Notes under the pieces: generated by a model | What the model was told of the DNA's origin: nothing | Seen by the model: the letters and a program-made list of their open reading frames with translations, nothing else | Database searches by the model: none | Part shown: piece by piece, positions 25,357 through 33,697 of the stretch | Layout of the letters: each line of letters begins with the position of its first letter | Numbering within the stretch: position 1 is the first letter of the stretch | Position numbers and translations under genes: made by a program | Assembly (NCBI GenBank): GCA_947085325.1 | Contig: CAMTVY010000001.1 | Span: 21,700 to 85,699, forward strand | Reading direction: 5' to 3' | Source of the DNA: JAQBXX01 sp947085325 | GTDB lineage: Bacteria; Pseudomonadota; Gammaproteobacteria; SURF-13 | DNA length: 64,000 bases

Positions 25357-26706
25357 ATGCCCCGCCGTTCACGTAATTTAAAATCACAGCCGCAAGAGCC
25401 TGTGCCAGCGTACGTCGAGTCGCTCAACCACGACGGGCGCGGTGTGGCGCATATCGGCGGCAAGGCCGTGTTCATCGAAGGCGCATTGCCGGGCGAAGAG
25501 GTGTTGTTCACCTATGTCGCACAACACAAGCGCTACGATGAAGGAAAGGCTGCGCAAATTCTCAAGCCGTCACCGCAACGTGTAACGCCGCGCTGCGTGC
25601 ATTTCAATATTTGCGGCGGATGCAGCCTGCAACATATGGAGGCCGCCGCACAGATCGAGGCCAAGCAACAGGTCATGCTGGACAATCTCCGGCAGATCGG
25701 CAGGGTCGAGCCAGAGCAGGTATTGCCGCCACTGAGAGGCCCGCACTGGGGCTACCGGCGCCGCGCGCGGCTGGGCGTCAAGTTCGTCATCAAGAAAGAC
25801 AAGCTGCTGGTCGGCTTTCGTGAAAAGCGCAGCGCACTGCTGGCCGACATTGAGCGCTGCGAGGTATTGCATCCTTCAGTCGGAGAGTTGCTGCCAGAGC
25901 TGCGCGCGCTTATTGCCGGTCTCGAAAGCTATAATTGCATTCCGCAGATTGAAGTGGCCGTGGGTGACGAGGCGACGGCCTTGGTATTTCGCAACCTGGC
26001 CGTGTTGAGCGGCTCCGATCTGGAAAAGATGCAGCAGTTCGGAGAGGCGCACGGCTTACAGATATATCTGCAACCGGCGGGGCCGGAGAGCGTGACGCTG
26101 CTCTGGCCGACGGCCGCGAGCCTGAGTTATCGATTACCCGATGACGGACTCGAACTGTTTTTTTCGCCGACCGATTTTATGCAGGTCAATGGCGAGATCA
26201 ACCGCGCCATGATAGCGAGCGTCATCGGGCTGCTCGACCTCAAGCCGCAGGAGCGTGTGCTCGACCTGTTCTGCGGGCTCGGCAATTTCACCTTGCCGTT
26301 GGCGCGTCATGCCGGCCATGTCACCGGAGTGGAGGGTGACGCGAAACTGGTGCAGCGCGCAAAAGACAATGCGCACCACAACGGTATCTACAACGCGGAA
26401 TTCTACGCGGCCGATCTCAGTCAGGATTTGGCCCAACAGGTCTGGGCTGGGAAACAGTTCGACAAAATTCTGCTCGACCCGCCGCGCACCGGAGCGCTGG
26501 AGATCGTCAGGCAACTGCCGCTGTTCGGGGCCGCAAGAATTGTGTACGTCTCGTGCAATCCCGCCACCCTGGCGCGCGATGCGCAGGAGCTTGTGCAGCG
26601 CGGATACAGGTTGCTGAGTGCGGGAGTGATGGACATGTTTCCCCATACCACGCATGTTGAATCCATCGCGTTGTTTGAAAAATACGAAGAAATTCAAACA
26701 ACCTAG
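25357..26706 (+). CDS. rlmD: 23S rRNA (uracil(1939)-C5)-methyltransferase RlmD
   Basis: Fe-S-dependent methyltransferase for U1939 of 23S rRNA. An N-terminal TRAM domain (AYVESLNHDGRGVAHIGGKAVF, of which LNHDGRGVA is typical) precedes the cluster cysteines in CVHFNICGGC, then the SAM domain with VLDLFCGLGNFTLPLA, DPPRTG and the catalytic VSCNPATLARD. Length is 449 residues. No Shine-Dalgarno sequence is visible before the ATG; the 60 bp upstream are a low-complexity CTTGCTACTT-type repeat that follows the dispersed element, so transcription probably continues from the lepA operon or starts in the repeat. Confidence 0.96.
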   Translation: MPRRSRNLKSQPQEPVPAYVESLNHDGRGVAHIGGKAVFIEGALPGEEVLFTYVAQHKRYDEGKAAQILKPSPQRVTPRCVHFNICGGCSLQHMEAAAQIEAKQQVMLDNLRQIGRVEPEQVLPPLRGPHWGYRRRARLGVKFVIKKDKLLVGFREKRSALLADIERCEVLHPSVGELLPELRALIAGLESYNCIPQIEVAVGDEATALVFRNLAVLSGSDLEKMQQFGEAHGLQIYLQPAGPESVTLLWPTAASLSYRLPDDGLELFFSPTDFMQVNGEINRAMIASVIGLLDLKPQERVLDLFCGLGNFTLPLARHAGHVTGVEGDAKLVQRAKDNAHHNGIYNAEFYAADLSQDLAQQVWAGKQFDKILLDPPRTGALEIVRQLPLFGAARIVYVSCNPATLARDAQELVQRGYRLLSAGVMDMFPHTTHVESIALFEKYEEIQTT

Positions 26707-26799
26707 CCCAAGGCTTCGTGGATGTCGCTTGCTAGAAAACAAAGTATAGCGTTTAATCCATTCTCTATAAGTCTGTTCGGTGTGTAGACTATAGTAGTG
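26707..26799 (-). pseudogene. Remnant of a tyrosine recombinase (integron/phage-type integrase N-terminal domain)
   Basis: On the minus strand this stretch encodes HYYSLHTEQTYREWIKRY followed by TLFSSKRHPRSLG. This is the well-known N-terminal SAM-like core-binding motif of IntI/XerC-type integrases (family pattern HYS.RTE.AYV.WIKRFI.FH.KRHP.E.G). Only about 31 codons are left: upstream it runs into a hairpin and downstream into the antisense of the rlmD 3' end. No catalytic domain is present, so it is a decayed fragment. Confidence 0.7.
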
Positions 26800-26844
26800 C
26801 GTAAAGGGCTCTGGCCCCTTAAATTTTAAATTTGAGAAATTTCT

Positions 26845-27459
26845 TTGGGGGCGAGCTTGGACGACCTGAAGCCAGTTGCAGACCATCTCCGGGCACTGGC
26901 CCAATCTGTGGGAGACCCTCCGGAAATTGCAGGCTACGAAGCGGATTCGGCAGATGTGACGATTACGCGAATGCACCGCGTCTCAGTGTCAGACGATGAC
27001 CTGCGGGCTTTTGCCGAAACATTGCGCGGTATTCCAACGCTCAGTGGACTAGACGGAGGCATTGCGCACTACTCGCCATCCGCCAGTGGGTCAATCTCGC
27101 TGGACTTGATTGGGCATTGGCTATTGGCCCAAGCACGTGCTTCGCCATCAGAGGATTGCGTAGCCTGCCTGATGGCAGCCATCGCCAAGAATCAGAGTCC
27201 TGTATTGGAAATCATTCCCGTCTGGGGTATCTCTCCGCGAGTGAGTATCGATCTTGGGGAGGGTATAAAGATCGTGCCGATCCATGACCTCCCGCCGTCC
27301 AAACTAAAGGATCTTTTTATCGGCAAGAGGAGGCATAAGTATTCTTTCGACATTGCGAACTCCTCTCCTCGGCCTGGCGCGGCGATCGTAAAAGAAACTG
27401 TCCATGGCCCCTTGTATGAGTCAAAAAACAGGAAAAAGGGGTCGCGTCTTGTATCTTGA
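26845..27459 (+). CDS. Hypothetical protein, probably 3'-truncated
   Basis: A 204-residue protein I do not recognise. It starts with TTG at 26845; a second TTG at 26854 with a G-run a few bases upstream is an alternative. The middle is soluble and mixed, with VWGISPRVSIDLGEGIKIVPI and a basic KLKDLFIGKRRHKYSF segment. The C-terminus ends abruptly in SKNRKKGSRLVS, where the DNA turns into an AAAAAGGGGTCGCG junction typical of repeat borders, so the original protein was probably longer. The DNA is visibly richer in A+T than its neighbours. With the adjacent integrase remnant this suggests horizontal acquisition. Confidence 0.5.
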   Translation: MGASLDDLKPVADHLRALAQSVGDPPEIAGYEADSADVTITRMHRVSVSDDDLRAFAETLRGIPTLSGLDGGIAHYSPSASGSISLDLIGHWLLAQARASPSEDCVACLMAAIAKNQSPVLEIIPVWGISPRVSIDLGEGIKIVPIHDLPPSKLKDLFIGKRRHKYSFDIANSSPRPGAAIVKETVHGPLYESKNRKKGSRLVS

Positions 27460-27587
27460 TATTTAAGCAAACCCGTTTTATCGGGATAAGATCAGAGCCC
27501 TTTTAGCAGGGATGCATGGCGGCGCGGTCATGATTTTGCGTTTGTTGCATCATGCCGGACAGTGGCCTTAATTCCCAGACAGGTGTC

Positions 27588-30500
27588 TCAATTAATCCAC
27601 TTCCGTGCGTTGCGAAACATGCGCAGCCAAGGGCCGTCGTTGCCCCAGTCGTCCGGGTGCCAGGAGTTGGACACGGTGCGGATCACGCGCTCCGGGTGCG
27701 GCATCATGACGGTGAAGCGGCCGTCGGGTGTGGTGAGGCCGGCGATGCCGAGCGGCGAGCCGTTGGGGTTGGCGGGATAGGCTTCGGTGGGGTGGCCGCT
27801 GTTGTCCACCCAGCGTAGCGCCACAATGCCTTGGGCCAATACCTGCTCGGGGTTTGTGCCGGAACGGAACGAGGCGCGGCCTTCGCCGTGTGCTACCGCA
27901 ATGGGCAGGCGCGAGCCGGCCATGTCGTGCAGGAACAGCGACGGCGAGGCGGGAATCTCGACGAGGCAGAAGCGCCCCTCAAATTGTTCTGAGGTGTTGC
28001 GCATAAACTGTGGCCAGCGTTCGGCGCCCGGAATGAGTTCGTGCAGGTTCGACATCATCTGGCAGCCGTTGCAGATGCCGAGGCCGAAGGTGTCGGCGCG
28101 CTTGAAGAACGCGCTGAATGCGTCACGCGCGCGCGCATTGAACAGAATGGATTTGGCCCAGCCCTGCCCCGCGCCCAGCACGTCGCCGTAGGAAAAACCG
28201 CCGGGCGCGGCGAGGCCCTGAAATTCAGTCAGCGAGACGCGGCCTGCGAGTATGTCGCTCATGTGCACGTCGATAGCGGAAAATCCGGCACGGTCGAAGG
28301 CCGCGGCGAGTTCGATGTGGCCGTTTACGCCCTGCTCGCGCAAGATGGCGATGCGCGGATGCAGGCCTTTTTTTATGTAAGGCGCGGCGATGTCGTCGCT
28401 CGGATCGAAGCTGAGTTGCGCGTTCAGGCCGGGGTCGCGCGCGTCGAGCAGGGCGTCATATTCCTGCTGCGCGCAAATGGGGTTGTCGCGCAGTGCCTGC
28501 ATCCGGTACGAGGTCTCCGACCAGGCGCGTTGAAGATGGATGCGCGTGTCGCTGAGCAGCGTTTGTCCCCGCTGTGTCACCACGATTTCATCGGTGCTGT
28601 TAAGCGTGCCGATGGCGTGCGTGTGTTGTTCCAGGCCGACGGCTTGCAGTATTTTCAATACGGCTGCTCTGTCCGTGCGGCGTATCTGCACGACAGCGCC
28701 CAGCTCCTCGCTGAACAGCGCGGCGTGAATATCATTGCCGAGTTCATCAAAATTTAAGGTGATGCCGGTATGCGCGGCAAAGGCCATCTCGCAGACGGTG
28801 GTAAACAGGCCGCCATCCGAGCGGTCGTGATAGGCGAGAATGAAATTATTTTCGTTGAGCGCTTGCAGTGCGGCGAACAGCGCCTTGAGCAGCGCCGGGT
28901 CGTCCACGTCCGGCGCCTGTGTGCCGGTTTCGTTATAGACCTGTGCCAGCACGGAACCGCCGAGGCGATTTTTATTCTGTCCCAGATCGATGAGCAGCAG
29001 CTCGGTGTCGCCCTGATCGGCGCGTAATTGCGGCGTCAGTGTGCGGCGGCAGTCGCGTACGCGCGCAAAGGCGCTGACGATGAGCGACAGCGGCGCAGTC
29101 ACCGATTTCTCCACACCGTTTTCGCGCCACACGGTTTTCATGGAGAGCGAATCCTTGCCCACCGGGATGGCGATGCCGAGCGCCGGGCATAATTCCATGC
29201 CGACGGCCCGCACGGCGTCATACAGCGCCGCGTCTTCGCCGGGATGACCGGCGGCGGCCATCCAGTTGGCGGAGAGCGTGATGTCGGAAAGCCGGGTGAT
29301 GCGCGCTGCGGCGATATTGGTGATGGCTTCGCCCACCACCATGCGCGCGGAGGCCGCCGGGTTGATGAGCGCGAGCGGCGCGCGCTCGCCGAGGGCCATG
29401 GCCTCGCCGGTGTAGACGTCGAAGCTCGTTGCGGTGACCGCAACGTCCGCCACTGGAGTCTGCCACGGGCCGACCATCTGATCGCGCGTCACCAGTCCGC
29501 CCACGCTGCGGTCGCCGATGGTGATGAGGAAACCCTTGTTCGCCACGGCGGGGAAACGCAGCACGCGCAGTGCGGCTTCGTGCAGATCGATTTTGCTGCA
29601 ATCAAATTCGGAAAGCAGCGGCGGCGTGTGACGGACATCACGCAGCATTTTCGGCGGTTTGCCGAGCAGCATGTGGAGCGCGAGGTCGATGGGCGTGTTG
29701 TGAAACTGCGCATCCACCAGCGTGAGCTGTTCGTCCGCAGTGGCTACACCGACCACGGCATAGGGGCAGCGTTCGCGCGCGCAGAGCGCGGCAAATTCCT
29801 CGCATCGCTCCGGCGTTACCGCCAGCACATAACGCTCCTGCGCCTCGTTGCACCAGAGCTGCATGGGCGACATGCCGCTGTCGTCGCTCAGTATCTTGCG
29901 CAGTTCGATGCGTGCGCCGCGCGCACTGCCGTGCACCAGTTCCGGCAGCGCATTGGACAGGCCGCCCGCGCCGACGTCGTGTATCGAGAGGATGGGATTG
30001 GCCGTGCCCAGTTGCCAGCACTGGTCGATCACTTCCTGGCAGCGGCGCTGCATCTCGGGATTGCCGCGCTGCACCGAGGCGAAGTCGAGTGCCTGATCGC
30101 CGCTGCCGCTGGTGATCGACGATGCCGCGCCGCCGCCCAGCCCGATCAGCATCGCAGGCCCGCCGAGTACGATGAGTACTGCGCGCGGCGGGATTGCATT
30201 TTTTTCTATATGCGCCGAGCGGATATTGCCGACGCCGCCCGCGAGCATGATGGGTTTGTGGTAGCCGCGTCGGTCGATACCGTGTCCGGCTGGCACCTGT
30301 GCTTCAAAGCTGCGGAAGTAACCGCAGAGGTTCGGGCGGCCGAATTCGTTGTTGAACGCCGCCGCGCCGAGCGGCCCTTCGAGCATGATGTCGAGGCTCG
30401 ATGCGGTGTGGCGCGGCTTGCCGAAGTCATGCTGTTCCCACGGTTGCATCGCGCCGGGAATGCGTAGATGTGAAACGGAAAAGCCGCACAATCCAGCCTT

Positions 30501-31484
30501 GGGTTTAGCGCCACGGCCGGTGGCGCCTTCGTCGCGGATTTCGCCGCCGCTGCCGGTGGCCGCGCCCGGAAACGGCGAGATGGCGGTGGGATGATTGTGC
30601 GTCTCCACCTTCATCACGATATGCATGTCTTCGGGGTGATAGCGGTATTCGCGCTCCGCTGTAGGGAAGAAACGTCCGGCGCGCGCGCCTTGCATGACGG
30701 CGGCGTTGTCCTTGTAGGCGGAGAGGATGCCGTGCGGATGTCGCTGGTGCGTGTTGCGGATCATGGCAAACAGCGACGCATCCTGGCGCACGCCGTCGAT
30801 GATCCAGTCGGCATTGAATATCTTGTGGCGGCAGTGTTCCGAGTTCATCTGCGCGAACATCATGAGTTCGACATCGGTCGGGTTGCGCCCGAGCGCCGTG
30901 AAGTTTTGCAGCAGATAATCGATTTCGTCTTCTGTGAGCGCGAGCCCCAATGCCTGGTTGGCCTGCGCCAGTGCGTTCCTGCCCTGCTGCATCACATCAA
31001 CCACCGCCAGCGGTGCCGGTTCCGCCTGCGCAAACAGCTGCCCGGCCTCGCCGGCATCGGCCAGCACCTGTTCGGTCATGCGGTCGTGTATCAGCGGCGC
31101 GATATGTGCGCGTTCGCTGCGAGTGAGCGGTGTGCCGTCTGTCTTGGTGACGTAGTAGGCGACGCCACGCTCGATGCGCCGTACCTGGCCAAGGCCGCAG
31201 ATGCGGGCAATATCCGTGGCCTTGCTCGACCAGGGCGAGCGTGTACCTGTGCGCGGGACGGTCAGCAGCAGCTCGCCAGTTTGCGTCAGAGGCACGCCGG
31301 TGCCGTAATCAAGAATCTTGTGGAGTTGCGCGTACCCGGCAGCGGTGAGCTCGTGCGCGAGATCAACGAAGTGGATGAAGTCGGCGCTGACTGTGGCCAG
31401 ATCGGGTGCGACGGCACGCAGGCTGGCGCGCAACTTGTCCAGTCTGAAACCGGACAGCGCCTGCGGTCCGCGCAGTTGGAGCAT
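27588..31484 (-). CDS. purL: Phosphoribosylformylglycinamidine synthase
   Basis: Large single-chain FGAM synthase, fourth step of purine synthesis: FGAR plus glutamine and ATP gives FGAM. Length is 1298 residues against 1295 in E. coli. Visible landmarks are FTALGRNPTDVELMMFAQMNSEHCRHK (NSEHCRHK is the core), KVETHNHPTAISPFPGAATGSGGE (METHNHPT-type site), and the C-terminal glutamine amidotransferase with nucleophile Cys in GLGICNGCQM and a HGEGRA His/Glu region. It is last in a minus-strand run after dapA and bamC. Confidence 0.98.
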   Translation of the reverse strand: MLQLRGPQALSGFRLDKLRASLRAVAPDLATVSADFIHFVDLAHELTAAGYAQLHKILDYGTGVPLTQTGELLLTVPRTGTRSPWSSKATDIARICGLGQVRRIERGVAYYVTKTDGTPLTRSERAHIAPLIHDRMTEQVLADAGEAGQLFAQAEPAPLAVVDVMQQGRNALAQANQALGLALTEDEIDYLLQNFTALGRNPTDVELMMFAQMNSEHCRHKIFNADWIIDGVRQDASLFAMIRNTHQRHPHGILSAYKDNAAVMQGARAGRFFPTAEREYRYHPEDMHIVMKVETHNHPTAISPFPGAATGSGGEIRDEGATGRGAKPKAGLCGFSVSHLRIPGAMQPWEQHDFGKPRHTASSLDIMLEGPLGAAAFNNEFGRPNLCGYFRSFEAQVPAGHGIDRRGYHKPIMLAGGVGNIRSAHIEKNAIPPRAVLIVLGGPAMLIGLGGGAASSITSGSGDQALDFASVQRGNPEMQRRCQEVIDQCWQLGTANPILSIHDVGAGGLSNALPELVHGSARGARIELRKILSDDSGMSPMQLWCNEAQERYVLAVTPERCEEFAALCARERCPYAVVGVATADEQLTLVDAQFHNTPIDLALHMLLGKPPKMLRDVRHTPPLLSEFDCSKIDLHEAALRVLRFPAVANKGFLITIGDRSVGGLVTRDQMVGPWQTPVADVAVTATSFDVYTGEAMALGERAPLALINPAASARMVVGEAITNIAAARITRLSDITLSANWMAAAGHPGEDAALYDAVRAVGMELCPALGIAIPVGKDSLSMKTVWRENGVEKSVTAPLSLIVSAFARVRDCRRTLTPQLRADQGDTELLLIDLGQNKNRLGGSVLAQVYNETGTQAPDVDDPALLKALFAALQALNENNFILAYHDRSDGGLFTTVCEMAFAAHTGITLNFDELGNDIHAALFSEELGAVVQIRRTDRAAVLKILQAVGLEQHTHAIGTLNSTDEIVVTQRGQTLLSDTRIHLQRAWSETSYRMQALRDNPICAQQEYDALLDARDPGLNAQLSFDPSDDIAAPYIKKGLHPRIAILREQGVNGHIELAAAFDRAGFSAIDVHMSDILAGRVSLTEFQGLAAPGGFSYGDVLGAGQGWAKSILFNARARDAFSAFFKRADTFGLGICNGCQMMSNLHELIPGAERWPQFMRNTSEQFEGRFCLVEIPASPSLFLHDMAGSRLPIAVAHGEGRASFRSGTNPEQVLAQGIVALRWVDNSGHPTEAYPANPNGSPLGIAGLTTPDGRFTVMMPHPERVIRTVSNSWHPDDWGNDGPWLRMFRNARKWIN

Positions 31485-31507
31485 GGCCGATGTGGGTGTG
31501 TGCAGGG

Positions 31508-32653
31508 TTATTTCAGTTGTTCGTGCAGCAAGGTCAGGATGCGGTTCGAGGTTTCGGAGTTCTCAGGCGTACCGTCCTTGTTCAGCACCGTAATGCGAGT
31601 GTTGGCGCCTTCGCCCGCTACGCTGACCAGATATTGTGTATTTTCCGCCTGCTTGTCCTTGGTGCCGCCCCAGAATTTGAGCTTGCTCAAGAACCCGTCT
31701 TTGGTTTCTTCCTTGAGCGGGTCGGCATAGCGCACATAGTACAACCCGCGCGAGCGGTCGCGGTCTTCCACGGTAAATCCAATGCGGTCTAAAGCAAGCC
31801 CGGTGCGGCGCCAGGCGCGTGAGAAGTCTTCATCGAGGCTGAGGAAGCTGCGGCCCTGCGCATCGCGCGTGAGCTGGGCGCGCGGCACGTCCTGGCCGCG
31901 GGCGAGCAGTGATTTCGCCTTCTGCGTATCGACGCCGAAAAATACCACCATGCGATTGAGCATTTCGATTTCCAGCTCCGGATCGGAGGGGCGATTCTGC
32001 CAGATGGTGGAGCTGCCCTGGCCTACTTCTTCCACGCCGCGGTGGGTGAGGTAAAGCTCGGTGGTGTTGGGTTCCTTGCCGCGCTCCAGGCGAACGCGAT
32101 ATTTGTCGCGGGTGGCGGCGGAATAGAGCGAGTCGAACACCTTGCTGATGATGGAGCGGATCGGGTCTTTGGGGATGTCTGCGCGGTTTTCGAGCCAGTC
32201 GGTTTCCAGGATGCCGATGCGCGGGTCTTCTTCCTTGATCAAAAACCCGTTCTGCAGGAAGAATTCACGCACCTTGGGCCAGACCTGTTCCGGCGGGCTT
32301 TCCATGACGAGCCAGCGTTTGTCGCCGTCACGCTCGGCACGGATGTTGTTTTGCTGGGGCAGTACATTTTCGCTACGGGCCAGCTGTGGCCCGGTGCGCT
32401 CTCCACTGTAGGAGGAAAAGGTCGCGCTGGCGCTGCCGGGGTCGATGTCGGGTACGGCCAGGGCATCGTCGATGGTGGACTTGGTCAGATCCGGCGGCAC
32501 TTCAAGCGCAGGCAGGGTCTGGCTTTTTTTGTAATCGGTCTTGGGGTCTGGAGCGATTTCGTCGAGCTTGGCGCTGATGGAGCTGCAGGCCACGAGCAGG
32601 ATCGGCAGGCAAACGGCAAGCAGGCGGTGTAAGCGGCGGTAGATGGACGGCAT
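31508..32653 (-). CDS. bamC: Outer membrane protein assembly lipoprotein BamC
   Basis: Lipoprotein of the BAM complex that inserts beta-barrel proteins into the outer membrane. The signal peptide ends in LLVACSS (lipidated Cys near residue 19), followed by the long unstructured region with YKKSQTLPALEVPPDL, the BamD-binding motif of the family, and two helix-grip domains. The ATG at 32653 gives 381 residues and a proper signal peptide; the longer frame upstream does not. It follows dapA as nlpB does in E. coli, 20 bp downstream. Confidence 0.92.
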   Translation of the reverse strand: MPSIYRRLHRLLAVCLPILLVACSSISAKLDEIAPDPKTDYKKSQTLPALEVPPDLTKSTIDDALAVPDIDPGSASATFSSYSGERTGPQLARSENVLPQQNNIRAERDGDKRWLVMESPPEQVWPKVREFFLQNGFLIKEEDPRIGILETDWLENRADIPKDPIRSIISKVFDSLYSAATRDKYRVRLERGKEPNTTELYLTHRGVEEVGQGSSTIWQNRPSDPELEIEMLNRMVVFFGVDTQKAKSLLARGQDVPRAQLTRDAQGRSFLSLDEDFSRAWRRTGLALDRIGFTVEDRDRSRGLYYVRYADPLKEETKDGFLSKLKFWGGTKDKQAENTQYLVSVAGEGANTRITVLNKDGTPENSETSNRILTLLHEQLK

Positions 32654-32673
32654 GATGAGATAAACCTGTGCTT

Positions 32674-33558
32674 TTATAAAGGTATGTTGGCATGTAGCAG
32701 CGCCTGACGCACGCGGGCGTGGTAGGCTGCTGACAGGGGGGTGAGCGGGAGCCGTATGCCAGCCGGGATCAGGCCCATCTGGTTGAGCGCCCACTTGACC
32801 GGTATCGGGTTGGCTTCGATGAATAACTCCTGGTGTAACGGCATAAGCTGCTCGTTGAGGGCCTCGGCACGCGCGCGATCACCCTGGAGGGCGGCGGCGC
32901 ACATCTCGTGCATGAGCCGTGGCGCTACATTGGCAGTGACTGAAATGACGCCTTTGCCGCCCATCAGCATCAAGGCCATGGCAGTAGCGTCGTCACCTCC
33001 ATATAAATCCATTTTATCACCACAGCGGTCAAGAATCTCCCTCGCGCGCGCCAAGTCGCCGGTGGCCTCCTTGACGCCGATGATATTGGGGATGGGGGCG
33101 AGACGGGCCACGGTTGCCGGCAACAGGTCGCAGGCCGTGCGGCTTGGGACATTGTAGAGGATTTGCGGGATGGGTACGGCCTCGGCCACCGCCTTGTAAT
33201 GCAGGTACAGGCCCTCCTGGGTGGGTTTGTTGTAATAGGGCGTGACCAACAGGCAGGCGTCGGCGCCGCCCTGGAGGGCGCAGCGGGTGAGCTGAATCGC
33301 CTCGCTGGTGGCGTTGGCCCCCGTGCCTGCAATGACCGGTACACGCCCGTGTACCCGCTCCACGATGGTGCGTATCAGCGCACAATGCTCGTCTGTGTCC
33401 AGGGTCGCAGATTCACCCGTGGTGCCGACAGCGACAATGGCGTCAGTGCCGTTTTCAATGTGAAATTCGACCAGTCTGTCCAGGCTTTCATGGTCGATGA
33501 CGCCATCCGCCGCCATGGGCGTGACCAGCGCTACCATACTGCCATGAAACATCAACAT
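32674..33558 (-). CDS. dapA: 4-hydroxy-tetrahydrodipicolinate synthase
   Basis: Condenses pyruvate with aspartate semialdehyde, the entry to lysine and meso-diaminopimelate, which MurE in the same window adds to the peptidoglycan stem peptide. GTTGESATL, the proton-relay tyrosine in YYNKPTQEGLY, LYNVPSRT and the Schiff-base lysine in IIGVKEATGD are intact. Length is 294 residues; a start at the second methionine (33552, MFHGSMVALV) would match the E. coli N-terminus better. A promoter-like sequence lies 25 bp upstream. Confidence 0.97.
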   Translation of the reverse strand: MLMFHGSMVALVTPMAADGVIDHESLDRLVEFHIENGTDAIVAVGTTGESATLDTDEHCALIRTIVERVHGRVPVIAGTGANATSEAIQLTRCALQGGADACLLVTPYYNKPTQEGLYLHYKAVAEAVPIPQILYNVPSRTACDLLPATVARLAPIPNIIGVKEATGDLARAREILDRCGDKMDLYGGDDATAMALMLMGGKGVISVTANVAPRLMHEMCAAALQGDRARAEALNEQLMPLHQELFIEANPIPVKWALNQMGLIPAGIRLPLTPLSAAYHARVRQALLHANIPL

Positions 33559-33582
33559 TTACTCCGCTGCGCTTGAACCGGC

Positions 33583-33611
33583 ATGGTACTTGCTTCCCTA
33601 TTGTATGACAA
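33583..33611 (-). promoter_or_regulatory. Candidate sigma-70 promoter of dapA-bamC-purL
   Basis: On the minus strand TTGTCA (33611-33606) and TACCAT (33588-33583) are separated by 17 bp, a good -35 and moderate -10 match. The -10 ends 25 bp before the dapA start, giving a short leader. The rest of the 139-bp gap would have to hold the pilB promoter, for which I see no clear pair. Confidence 0.45.
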
Positions 33612-33697
33612 GCTGCGGACATGCGAAGATGTGACGTTAAGCAGGTTCAATAAGGGGCTTCCGGGGGTGCAGGTGGCCCGTCCGGGGTGATAAGCGC

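Noticed and set aside
29244..30467. 407-codon ORF antisense to purL
   Set aside because: It lies wholly inside a gene with strong family identity and is His/Arg/Ala-rich, the pattern of a third-codon-position GC shadow. Several similar long antisense frames (for example opposite rng, secA and pilB) were dropped for the same reason.
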